This document shows, in pieces, positions 19,248 to 26,455 of a stretch of 31,700 bases of DNA. The position numbers were made by a program, and so were the translations under genes. The stretch spans positions 1 to 31,700 of IMG/VR virus record IMGVR_UViG_3300048597_000646; one strand, given 5' to 3'. The notes below the pieces were generated by a model. The model was not told the origin of the DNA. It made no database searches and saw only the letters and a list, made by a program, of their open reading frames with translations. How positions within the stretch are numbered: position 1 is the first letter of the stretch; each line of letters opens with the position of its first letter. The DNA comes from a virus.

Positions 19248-21141
19248 ACCGCAAGAGGAACAGAAGCGAATTCAATCTGGCGTGCTCTACCGCGCCGCAA
19301 CAATTGGCAAGGTAGATGATGAGCGCCGCACGGTAGAGCTTTCATTTTCCAGTGAATCACCCGTTGAGCGTTTTTTTGGATTAGAAATTTTAGATCACGG
19401 GCTGGGCAGCGTTGTTATGGACTTCCTGCAATCAGGCCGAGCACCGCTGCTTGCTGACCATGATACAGGTATTCAGATAGGTGTGATAGAACGCGCTGAA
19501 ATTGGCAAAGACCGCGTTGGCCGCGCGGTGGTGCGCTTTGGAAAAGGCGAAACCGCTGATGCTTATTTTCAGGACGTAAAAGATGGCATACGCGCCAATA
19601 TATCCGTTGGCTACCGTATCCATCAAATGATTCTGGAGGAAACAGGCGATGGCGGGGAAATTTACCGCGCCACCAAATGGGAACCGCTGGAAATTTCACT
19701 TGTATCAATCCCTGCGGATCAATCGGTGGGAATCGGGCGAAGTCAGGATGATGCACGCGACATTGTAATTATTCAACGTAATCAAACTCAAACATTTTTG
19801 GAGAATAAACCCATGACTGAACCTAACACCCCTGCGGCCAACGTGCAACCTGCACCTGCTGCAATTACCGTGGATGCAAATGCTGAACGCGCTGCCATCC
19901 GTGAAAAAGAAACCGCACGCATCCGTGAAATCACGGCACTTGGTGCACGCCATAGCCTTAATGATAAAGCACAAGAGTTTATTGGAACTGGAAAAAGTGC
20001 CGATGAATTCCGTACATTAGTGCTTGATAATATTGGTTTGGCTAAGCCAGTGCAGACTGCAAGCAACGGATCAATCGGCTTAACCGAAAAAGAAGCCCGC
20101 GAATTTAGCTTTTTGAAAGTGCTTCGTGCTATGTCTGACCCTACTAACCAAAAGTTATGGGATGCCGCTTCTTTTGAAAGAGAGGTAAGTATTGCAACCG
20201 CTGATCAATTTAAGCACCGTAAATTCCGTGGGAACTTTGCTGTACCATCGGATGTATTGCTTACTCAGCGCAATGTGGGCATGCAGCAACGTGATTTGAA
20301 TGTTACCAATAATGCTCAAGGCGGCTACATGGTTGGCACTAATATCCAACCACAAAGCTTCATTGAATTGTTGCGCAACCGTATGATGGTGCGCCAGCTT
20401 GGTGCGCGTGTGCTTTCAGGCCTTGAGGGTAATATTACAATCCCAAAACAGACTGGTGCCGGCACTGCTTACTGGGTGAATGAGACTGGTGATATTACTG
20501 AGTCGCAACAAAGTGTTGGACAAGTGGCTATGTCACCTAAAACCGTAGGTGGCTACACGGAGTTTACACGCCGCATGCTGCTACAATCATCCATGGATGT
20601 TGAACAGTTTGTGCGTGATGACCTTGCACAGATTCTTGCAATTGGCATTGACCGCGCCGCGCTTAAAGGTAGTGGTACTGGCGGTGAGCCGCTTGGTATT
20701 CTCAATACCACTGGTATTGGTAGTGTAACGATTACCACTGGCACACTACCATTTTCTAAAATGGTGGATCTGGAAACTGAGGTGGCAATTGATAATGCTG
20801 ATCTTGGCACTCTGGCATATCTTGCCAGCGCTACGGATCGCGGCATTATGAAGAAAACCGAAAAAGCCAGCAGCACAGGTATTTATGTGTGGAGCAATAT
20901 GCCAGGTCAGGCAGGTGTAGGTGAAGTCAATGGATACCTTGCTTATGCTACCAACCAGCTTGCTGCTGATGAGGTTATTTTTGGCAACTGGGCGGAGCTG
21001 ATTATTGGTGAATGGGGTGTGCTTGATCTCAACATCAACCCATACAAAAAAGACCAGAGCGGCGGTGTATGCGTGACTGCATTGCAAGATGTGGATATTG
21101 CCGTGCGCCATGCGGAATCATTTGCCCGCACGACTGTTTAA
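19225..21141 (+). CDS. Fused prohead protease and HK97-type major capsid protein (638 aa)
   Basis: The ATG at 19225 follows GAAGGGGAT; an in-frame TTG at 19210 is less likely. Residues 1-190 are a prohead protease of the HK97 gp4/S78 kind, with His79 (LLADHDTG), Ser127 (ANISVGY) and the conserved 'WEPLEISLVSIPAD' (Glu156). Residues 197-290 are charged and helical, like a scaffold/delta domain. Residues 320-638 have the HK97 capsid fold pattern ('GGYMVGTNIQPQSFIELLRNRMMVRQLGARV', 'GTGGEPLGIL', 'GNWAELIIGEWGVLDLNI'). The fusion would place protease, scaffold and capsid in fixed ratio, unless an internal start is used. Confidence 0.9.
   Translation: MQAALAIKPQEEQKRIQSGVLYRAATIGKVDDERRTVELSFSSESPVERFFGLEILDHGLGSVVMDFLQSGRAPLLADHDTGIQIGVIERAEIGKDRVGRAVVRFGKGETADAYFQDVKDGIRANISVGYRIHQMILEETGDGGEIYRATKWEPLEISLVSIPADQSVGIGRSQDDARDIVIIQRNQTQTFLENKPMTEPNTPAANVQPAPAAITVDANAERAAIREKETARIREITALGARHSLNDKAQEFIGTGKSADEFRTLVLDNIGLAKPVQTASNGSIGLTEKEAREFSFLKVLRAMSDPTNQKLWDAASFEREVSIATADQFKHRKFRGNFAVPSDVLLTQRNVGMQQRDLNVTNNAQGGYMVGTNIQPQSFIELLRNRMMVRQLGARVLSGLEGNITIPKQTGAGTAYWVNETGDITESQQSVGQVAMSPKTVGGYTEFTRRMLLQSSMDVEQFVRDDLAQILAIGIDRAALKGSGTGGEPLGILNTTGIGSVTITTGTLPFSKMVDLETEVAIDNADLGTLAYLASATDRGIMKKTEKASSTGIYVWSNMPGQAGVGEVNGYLAYATNQLAADEVIFGNWAELIIGEWGVLDLNINPYKKDQSGGVCVTALQDVDIAVRHAESFARTTV
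19799..19815 (+). promoter_or_regulatory. Internal ribosome-binding site and in-frame start inside the capsid fusion
   Basis: GGAG (19799-19802) precedes an in-frame ATG at 19813 by about 10 bases. Starting here yields a 442-aa product with only the scaffold-like region and capsid. In lambda, Nu3 is made from an internal start of gene C, so an extra capsid supply from this site is plausible. It falls exactly at the boundary after the protease domain. Confidence 0.55.
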
Positions 21142-21150
21142 CTCCCGTTT

Positions 21151-21186
21151 GTTGGAGAAGCCTTTTAAGGCTTCTCCAACTTTTTT
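21151..21186 (+). terminator. Strong rho-independent terminator after the capsid gene
   Basis: Arms GTTGGAGAAGCCTT (21151-21164) and their complement (21167-21180) form a perfect stem with a small loop, followed by six Ts. It is among the clearest terminators in the window. It sits within the head operon, so it would set capsid transcripts higher than downstream genes or need antitermination. Confidence 0.9.
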
Positions 21187-21206
21187 AATTACACAAAGGT
21201 AATTTT

Positions 21207-21542
21207 ATGAAAGTTAAAATTCTCCGTAATACCATTGCCAGTGGCAAAACTGTTGCCTGCGGTGATGTTGTTGATTTGTCAGCTGCTGATGCAAAAACAC
21301 TGATACTCATGGGCAAAGCAACAGATTATTTAGGCGAACATGATTCAGATACGGATATGGATGACGTAGTGGATGCAGAAGCCGCCAGCGTAAGCGATGA
21401 GCTTAAAGCGCTTAATAAGGCAGAATTATTAGCAATGGCGGATAGATATGAAATCGAAGGCTGCCAGCGTATGAATAAAGCTGAACTGGTTGCCGCACTT
21501 AAAGAAGCAATAGAATCATTAGAAACAGCAGAAGCGAAGTAA
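21207..21542 (+). CDS. Head/neck protein with Rho-N-like C-terminus (111 aa)
   Basis: The N-terminal 45 residues ('MKVKILRNTIASGKTVACGDVVDLSAADAKTLILMGKA') match a small domain often seen right after capsid genes. The C-terminal 40 residues ('LNKAELLAMADRYEIEGCQRMNKAELVAALKEA') resemble the Rho N-terminal/SAP-like helical motif, a small nucleic-acid-binding element. An acidic linker separates them. It is just after the terminator, with AAAGGTAATTTT as its ribosome-binding site. Lambda FI, a DNA-packaging helper, holds the equivalent place, so a packaging role is possible. Confidence 0.65.
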   Translation: MKVKILRNTIASGKTVACGDVVDLSAADAKTLILMGKATDYLGEHDSDTDMDDVVDAEAASVSDELKALNKAELLAMADRYEIEGCQRMNKAELVAALKEAIESLETAEAK

Positions 21543-21543
21543 T

Positions 21544-21861
21544 ATGGCTTTTGCAGAAGATTTTAGCGTGTTTTTTGATGTGGATAATGGGTTTGCTATA
21601 GACTTCACCTATATCCCCAAAATAGGCGCAGAAATTGCTGCAAAAGGTATATTTGATGATGCCTATTTTGATGCATCGGGTGCTGAGGTAGCTATTGCAG
21701 GAAGTCAGCCCCGCCTTGTGTATACATCCGCTGCCTTTGCCACGCCAGAGTATGGTGAAGCCATTCGTATTGATAGCACTAACTATACCATTGTTGGTAT
21801 TCAGCCAGATGGCACTGGTAATACCACGTTAATTTTGGAAATAGCTGATGACGCATGTTAG
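21544..21861 (+). CDS. Head-tail connector, gpFII-like (105 aa)
   Basis: The layout resembles lambda FII: an N-terminal strand region ('FSVFFDVDNGFAIDFTYIPKIGAEIAAKGIFDDAYFDASG') and a C-terminal 'NYTIVGIQPDGTGNTTLILEIADD', the typical 'G-x-D-G-T-G' turn before the last strand. FII joins the filled head to the tail tube. It starts two bases after the previous stop, and the last 14 bases overlap the tail terminator gene. The size matches the family. Confidence 0.8.
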   Translation: MAFAEDFSVFFDVDNGFAIDFTYIPKIGAEIAAKGIFDDAYFDASGAEVAIAGSQPRLVYTSAAFATPEYGEAIRIDSTNYTIVGIQPDGTGNTTLILEIADDAC

Positions 21862-22291
21862 AAAACAGATTCGTGATGCATTGGTGGAAACACTGACAGG
21901 GTTAAACACGGTGAAAAGCCGTGTTTTTGCATCTCGCGTTCATCCAATGAATGATAACGAGCTACCTTGTTTGTTGGTGTATACACGCAATGAATCTGCC
22001 GCGCCGATTACTATGACGCGCCCACGGCGCATGGAACGCAGTTTGAGTGTAATGGTGGATGCGTGTGTAAAAATGGCGGCGGGCTACGATGATAAGCTGG
22101 ATAAAATCGCCGTGGAGGTAGAAAAAGCCATTTATAATTCCACCTCCCTACGTGCAATCGCCAAAGATATAGTGCTCACAGAAAGCGAAATCAAAATTAC
22201 TGGTGAGGCAGAAAAGCCAGTAGCAGTGATTTCAATGACATTTGAGGCAGTTTATTTTGTTGCCGAAAATGATCCTGAAACATTAACTTAA
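21848..22291 (+). CDS. Tail terminator, gpU-like (147 aa)
   Basis: The N-terminus 'VRKQIRDALVETLTGLNTVKSRVFASRVHPMNDNELPCLLVYTR' is characteristic of gpU-type tail terminators, with a helix, loop and 'LP-LLVYT' strand. Later strands include 'ERSLSVMVDACVKM' and 'AVISMTFEAVYF'. This protein caps the tail tube and joins it to the head. It overlaps the FII-like gene by 14 bases. Confidence 0.82.
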   Translation: MTHVRKQIRDALVETLTGLNTVKSRVFASRVHPMNDNELPCLLVYTRNESAAPITMTRPRRMERSLSVMVDACVKMAAGYDDKLDKIAVEVEKAIYNSTSLRAIAKDIVLTESEIKITGEAEKPVAVISMTFEAVYFVAENDPETLT

Positions 22292-22304
22292 AGGAGTATG
22301 ATCT

Positions 22305-22715
22305 ATGGCAACGCATTTGGGTAAAGAAGGTATTGTGAAGGTAGGTGGCACGCCAACAATTGTGGCGGAGGTACGGGAGTGGGAATTAAATGTTACCACT
22401 GATACCGCAGAAGATACCAGCATTAACACTGCACAATCTAATGGTGGGTGGCGCACCAACAAAGCCACTCTGCATTCATGGGAAGGAACGCTTTCATGCT
22501 TTTGGGATGAAACCGATACTAATGGGCAAGAAACACTCGATGCAGGTACAACGGTGGCGTTGAAATTATACCCAGAAGGTGATGGATCAGGTGCTACATT
22601 TTTCAGCGGAAACGCTATCGTGACTAGCATTTCACGCAAAGCCACGCTGGATGGTATTGTTGAAGTCAGCTTTGGCTTTAAAGGTAATGGCGCACTCTCA
22701 CAAACAACGGTGTAA
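22305..22715 (+). CDS. Major tail tube protein (136 aa)
   Basis: A strong AAAGGAG ribosome-binding site suits a high-copy protein. The sequence follows the tail tube family: 'GKEGIVKVGGTPTIVAEVREWELNVTTDTAEDTS', then 'WRTNKATLHSWEGTLSCFWDETD' and 'GNAIVTSISRKATLDGIVEVSFGFKGNGAL'. It stacks as hexamers to form the tail tube. The lambda gpV C-terminal Ig domain is absent here. It is followed by the chaperone genes, as expected. Confidence 0.88.
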   Translation: MATHLGKEGIVKVGGTPTIVAEVREWELNVTTDTAEDTSINTAQSNGGWRTNKATLHSWEGTLSCFWDETDTNGQETLDAGTTVALKLYPEGDGSGATFFSGNAIVTSISRKATLDGIVEVSFGFKGNGALSQTTV

Positions 22716-22718
22716 TTT

Positions 22719-23069
22719 ATGAATAAGCTGATTGAGAATGCAAAAGCGCATTACCGCCGCCTGGTGGATGAACCAAAAGAAATTCATGTGCCTGAATGGG
22801 GTGAAGATGGTGCGCCAGCGGTGATTTATGTCACGCCTATGACATTAAATGAGCGCGCCAAGCTTAATCGATTTGTGAAGAACAATATGGAAATGGCCGC
22901 CGAAGTTTTAATCTTGAAGGCTAAGGATAAAGATGGCAGCGCCTTGTTTACAAAAGAGGATAAGCCTGACCTGATGCGCAGTGTGGATAGTGCTGTTATT
23001 GCACGGATTGCTGAGGAAATAGTTGGTGGTGATGAAGAAACGCTGGTTGAGGAAGCGGAAAAAAACTAA
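22719..23069 (+). CDS. Tail assembly chaperone, gpG-like (116 aa)
   Basis: Position and layout are those of lambda G: after the tail tube gene, ahead of the tape measure, acidic and helical ('TPMTLNERAKLNRFVKNNMEMAAEVLILKAKDKDGSALF'). The normal stop is at 23067-23069, directly after the slippery site at 23060-23066. A fraction of ribosomes would shift -1 to make the longer GT protein. G and GT coat the tape measure before tube assembly. Confidence 0.85.
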   Translation: MNKLIENAKAHYRRLVDEPKEIHVPEWGEDGAPAVIYVTPMTLNERAKLNRFVKNNMEMAAEVLILKAKDKDGSALFTKEDKPDLMRSVDSAVIARIAEEIVGGDEETLVEEAEKN

Positions 23070-23221
23070 CAGCGGATGCGGATTTGCTAATGCTTTATGT
23101 ATTGGCTGAAAAGCTTGGCAGGCGCATCCCTGAAATGATGGAAATGACGGTTGAGGAATTTGCTGGCTGGATTGCTTATTTCCGTACTTGCGAAAATATA
23201 AGAAAAAAATCTAGCAAATAA
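23060..23221 (+). CDS. Frameshift extension giving the gpGT-like protein (51 extra residues)
   Basis: A-AAA-AAC in the zero frame (23060-23066) is a canonical -1 slippery heptamer. It abuts the G stop codon. After the shift, reading resumes at 23066 as CTA-ACA-GCG and runs to the stop at 23219-23221, adding 51 residues ('LLMLYVLAEKLGRRIPEMME', then 'VEEFAGWIAYFRTCEN'). The fusion is 167 aa. This T domain normally contacts the tail tube protein. It also has its own ATG at 23090, without a good ribosome-binding site, so frameshifting is the better explanation. Confidence 0.85.
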   Translation, partial: KKLTADADLLMLYVLAEKLGRRIPEMMEMTVEEFAGWIAYFRTCENIRKKSSK

Positions 23222-23232
23222 TAGAGGGAATG

Positions 23233-24867
23233 ATGAAGGGTTTATCATTTGATATTTTTGCGAAGGATAAAACTGGGCAAGCGTTTGATGCTGTAAAAAA
23301 CAGAGTGCGCGGGCTAGATGATTCATTCAGTAAGCTTAAAAAAGCTGCTTTGGTATTTGGCGGTGGCACAGCTATATTCGGATGGTTAAAAGGTGCAGCG
23401 AGTGCAGCCGAGCACATTAATGAGCTGAGCGCGCGCCTTGGCGTTTCAGCGCAAGTGCTTTCGCAATATCAACTCATTGCAGGCGAAACTGGGGTTGAGC
23501 TTGATAGCATAGGTAAGGCCATGCAGATGCTAGCCAAAAATTCGGTAGAGGCCAGCAGCGGCAGTGGTGCTGCAAGCGAAGCATTGAATAAGCTTGGTAT
23601 TGATGCGCTTAATTTCAAGAATTTATCCATTGATCAGCAATTTGCATTGGTTGCAGAGAAAATACAGGGCATTGAAAACCCCTCAGAGCGGGTGAGTATT
23701 GCCATGGCGCTTATGGGCAAATCTGGTGCTGAGATGTTGCAAGTTATGGAGAATGGCGGGCAAGGGCTTCTAGATATGCAGCGTAAAGCGGATTCGCTTG
23801 GTATTACGCTTGATAACACAACTACAGGTGCGATTGACAGCATGATGGATGCGTTTGGAAATCTTGGCTTACAGGTAATGGCGCTAGGACAGCATTTGTT
23901 GAGTAAGTTTGCGCCGATTATTGAATTTATTGCAGAAACATTGCAGGTGGTGCTGGCTGGTGCCATTATCATTGTGCGTGATGGTTTCCGTGCAGCCATA
24001 CAGGTGATTATTAATTTTATTGGCACTGTAGTGAAAGGGCTTGGTTTCCTTACAGAAAAATTATCCATTCTCCCTGGCGAAGTAGGTGACACATTTAAAC
24101 GCCTTGGTGATTCATTAAAAGATTATGGTGGAATATTGCAGAGCGTGGATGCCTCCACTGACAAGCTGGTGACTACCGTTAAAAAAATAAAGCCACCCGC
24201 TGATGATGCGGCACAGAGCCTTGATAAACTGAGTCGATCCAGCAGACGTACAAAAGATAAAGTAAAAAGTGATTTTAATGAAATGGGCAAAGCTGCCAAT
24301 GATAATGCCATTGATATGCGTAGCATTTTTAAAGACTCAATCACCGATATCGGGCGCGACTTTACAAGCCTGCGTGATGTTGCCAGCAATGTGCTGAATA
24401 GTATCGGCCAGAAATTGCTTGAGATGGGTACCAACAGCATTACGGATGCGCTTTTTGGCAGCAATAAGCAACAAACATTACCGTGGTTGCAGCCCGTGGG
24501 AGGAAATGTATTAGATGGGATATTTGACAGCATTGGTAGCACTTTTGGCGGTTTTTTTGCTACAGGCGGCACGCTCAAGCCTGGGCAATGGGGAATTGCG
24601 GGAGAAAATGGCGCGGAGCCGATATTTGCAGGGAATACACCATTGCAGGTGATGTCTAACCGTGATGCTAATTCTATGGGATCTGGCAGTGTGAGTAATA
24701 CGGGCGCAGCACCTATTCATGTGACACTAAATATATCCACTGGTGTTTCACAAACGGTACGGGCTGAAATTCGTAATTTACTGCCGCAAATCACTGAAAG
24801 TGTGAAAGGTGCTGTAGCAGATTCACGCATGCGCGGCGGACGATTTGCATCCGCTTTTGAGGGGTAG
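23233..24867 (+). CDS. Tape measure protein (544 aa)
   Basis: GAGGG at 23224-23228 fits the ATG at 23233 better than the adjacent 23230. The N-terminus ('GLSFDIFAKDKTGQAFDAVKNRVRGLDDSFSKLKKAA') is typical of tape measures, and a hydrophobic stretch lies at about residues 220-275. The C-terminal 'FATGGTLKPGQWGIAGENGAEPIFAG' is the standard end motif of this family. Tape measures set tail length; at about 1.5 angstrom per residue this would give a short tail of roughly 80 nm. It is expected to be coated by G/GT. Confidence 0.9.
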   Translation: MKGLSFDIFAKDKTGQAFDAVKNRVRGLDDSFSKLKKAALVFGGGTAIFGWLKGAASAAEHINELSARLGVSAQVLSQYQLIAGETGVELDSIGKAMQMLAKNSVEASSGSGAASEALNKLGIDALNFKNLSIDQQFALVAEKIQGIENPSERVSIAMALMGKSGAEMLQVMENGGQGLLDMQRKADSLGITLDNTTTGAIDSMMDAFGNLGLQVMALGQHLLSKFAPIIEFIAETLQVVLAGAIIIVRDGFRAAIQVIINFIGTVVKGLGFLTEKLSILPGEVGDTFKRLGDSLKDYGGILQSVDASTDKLVTTVKKIKPPADDAAQSLDKLSRSSRRTKDKVKSDFNEMGKAANDNAIDMRSIFKDSITDIGRDFTSLRDVASNVLNSIGQKLLEMGTNSITDALFGSNKQQTLPWLQPVGGNVLDGIFDSIGSTFGGFFATGGTLKPGQWGIAGENGAEPIFAGNTPLQVMSNRDANSMGSGSVSNTGAAPIHVTLNISTGVSQTVRAEIRNLLPQITESVKGAVADSRMRGGRFASAFEG

Positions 24868-24869
24868 TT

Positions 24870-25490
24870 ATGCCAATTACTTACCCACTCACGCTGCCTA
24901 CAATCACGGGTATATCCTCTATCAATATACGCCCATTCAGCGTGGTGGCGGTTGCTGAATCACCTTTTACGCTTTCACAACAGGTACAGGAATATGCGGG
25001 GCAACGGTGGGAGGCTGATGTTACCCTACCAATCATGAGCCGCGCAGAGGCTGAGGAATGGAACGCTTTCTTTTTGAAGTTGAACGGCAGGCGCGGTACA
25101 TTTCTGATGGGGGATCCCGCTGGAAGTACACCGCGTGGGGTGGCTACAGGCACCCCCTTAGTAAAAGGTGCTGGGCAAACAGGTAATACGCTTATTACTG
25201 ATGGCTGGACAACTTCTACCGCTAATATTTTACGTGCAGGTGATTATGTACAGCTGGGGACTGGCAGCAACGCTCGTTTGCACAAAAACCTTGATGATGT
25301 TAATTCTGATTCAAGCGGCAATGCCACACTCACATTATGGCCAAATATTATTACAGCACCCACTGATAATGCCGCGCTTACTATCACTGCCGCAAAAGGG
25401 GTCTGGAGGTTATCTACAAATGTAATGGAGTGGAATATATTCCCGCCCGCCATGTATCAAATTGCATTTACTGCCATGGAAGCATTATGA
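24870..25490 (+). CDS. Minor tail/distal tail protein (206 aa)
   Basis: This family follows the tape measure in many alphaproteobacterial prophages: 'YPLTLPTITGISSINIRPFSVVAVAESPFTLSQQV', then 'GQRWEADVTLPIMSRAEAEEWNAFFLKLNGRRGTFLMGDPAGSTPRG'. In lambda the place is that of gpM. It probably forms part of the tail tip. The middle has an insertion-like segment ('LGTGSNARLHKNLDDVNSDSSGNATLTLWP'). GAGGGG is upstream. Its stop overlaps the next ATG. Confidence 0.8.
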   Translation: MPITYPLTLPTITGISSINIRPFSVVAVAESPFTLSQQVQEYAGQRWEADVTLPIMSRAEAEEWNAFFLKLNGRRGTFLMGDPAGSTPRGVATGTPLVKGAGQTGNTLITDGWTTSTANILRAGDYVQLGTGSNARLHKNLDDVNSDSSGNATLTLWPNIITAPTDNAALTITAAKGVWRLSTNVMEWNIFPPAMYQIAFTAMEAL

Positions 25491-26041
25491 GCCGAGCACT
25501 AAGCAATGATATGAAAAATGCTATTGAGGCAAATGTTATTCGCCCAGTGCTTTTGTGTGAAATTAATACTGCTGGTGGATATGTGCGCGTGTGGACTGGT
25601 GTTGGTAATCTGGTGTTTGATGGCAATACGTACCTTGGTGTTGGTGATTTTGGCGGTGTTTCTGAAATCAAAGAAACCAGTGATTTACAAGCGAATGGTG
25701 CGAAGTTTTCATTGTCAGGAATTAGTGAAGAATATGTATCCCTTGCGATGCAGGATGTAAGGCAAGGGTATTCAGCCAAATTATATTTTGGCGCAGTTGA
25801 TGAGAATAACTCACTGATTGTCGATCCATATCTATTATTTCAAGGCATTACCGATGTGCCGCAAATTGAAGATGATGCAAATGATTCTGTGATAAGTATC
25901 AGCGCTGAAAACAGGCTGATTGATTTAGAAAAATCAGAAGTAAGGCGCTTTACCCCAGAAGATCAGGCCATTGATTACCCAGATGATAGGGGTTTTGATT
26001 ATGTGGCTGCTTTACAAGAAAAAGAAATCAGGTTTGGATAA
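25487..26041 (+). CDS. Tail-tip protein, DUF2163/gpL-like (184 aa)
   Basis: The start at 25487 overlaps the upstream stop (ATGA). The N-terminus resembles the DUF2163-type tail-tip family of gene-transfer agents and related phages ('RPVLLCEINTAGGYVRVWTGVGNLVFDGNTYLGVGDFGGVSEIKET'). Strand-rich middle and 'NRLIDLEKSEVRRFTPEDQAIDYPDDRGFDYVAALQEKEIRFG' at the end support this. It would sit at the base of the tail next to the peptidase and J-like protein. It lacks the four-cysteine iron-sulfur cluster of lambda gpL, since only one Cys is visible. Confidence 0.75.
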   Translation: MSRALSNDMKNAIEANVIRPVLLCEINTAGGYVRVWTGVGNLVFDGNTYLGVGDFGGVSEIKETSDLQANGAKFSLSGISEEYVSLAMQDVRQGYSAKLYFGAVDENNSLIVDPYLLFQGITDVPQIEDDANDSVISISAENRLIDLEKSEVRRFTPEDQAIDYPDDRGFDYVAALQEKEIRFG

Positions 26042-26454
26042 TGGCGCGGCTGGCTGACTGGCCGACACGGCTTGACGCAGTGATCATATCAGCGCGCGCG
26101 CATGAATTTGCCTATGGTCAGTTTGATTGCGTTAAATTTGTGGCGGAATGCGTAGAGGCGCAGACAGGTATTGACCATTACCAGCCATGGAATGGCTTGT
26201 ATAACTCCAAAGAAACCGCCTATTCGTTACTCCCCAAGCCAGATGATTTATGTGAATCTATGCGCATGATGATGGTGCATTTAAATTATCCAGAGTGCCA
26301 TCCAAATTTTGCGAAGCGAGGGGATGTCGTAATGATTGATATTCATGGAATTAAAGCATGCGGCATTCATCTGGGACGCTATGTTGCCATGGTAACGCAT
26401 CAGGGTATTGCCATGATGCCTACAAAACATATTATTTGCGCATGGAGCATATGA
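26041..26454 (+). CDS. NlpC/P60-like tail peptidase family (137 aa)
   Basis: It has the short-form layout of tail cell-wall peptidases of gene-transfer-agent type: 'RLADWPTRLDAVIISARAHEFAYGQFDCVKFVAECVEAQTG', with the likely nucleophile cysteine in 'QFDCVKF' (residue 29). Further His/Asp candidates follow in 'RGDVVMIDIHGIKACGIHLG'. The domain helps DNA entry by cutting peptidoglycan or may be only structural. The gene starts one base inside the previous stop (TAATG). It precedes the central tail protein as expected for lambda K and J. Confidence 0.75.
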   Translation: MARLADWPTRLDAVIISARAHEFAYGQFDCVKFVAECVEAQTGIDHYQPWNGLYNSKETAYSLLPKPDDLCESMRMMMVHLNYPECHPNFAKRGDVVMIDIHGIKACGIHLGRYVAMVTHQGIAMMPTKHIICAWSI

Positions 26455-26455
26455 T

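Noticed and set aside
19432-20066. Long minus-strand frames over the capsid gene
   Set aside because: They are shadows of a clear plus-strand protease-capsid gene, without ribosome-binding sites or recognisable proteins.
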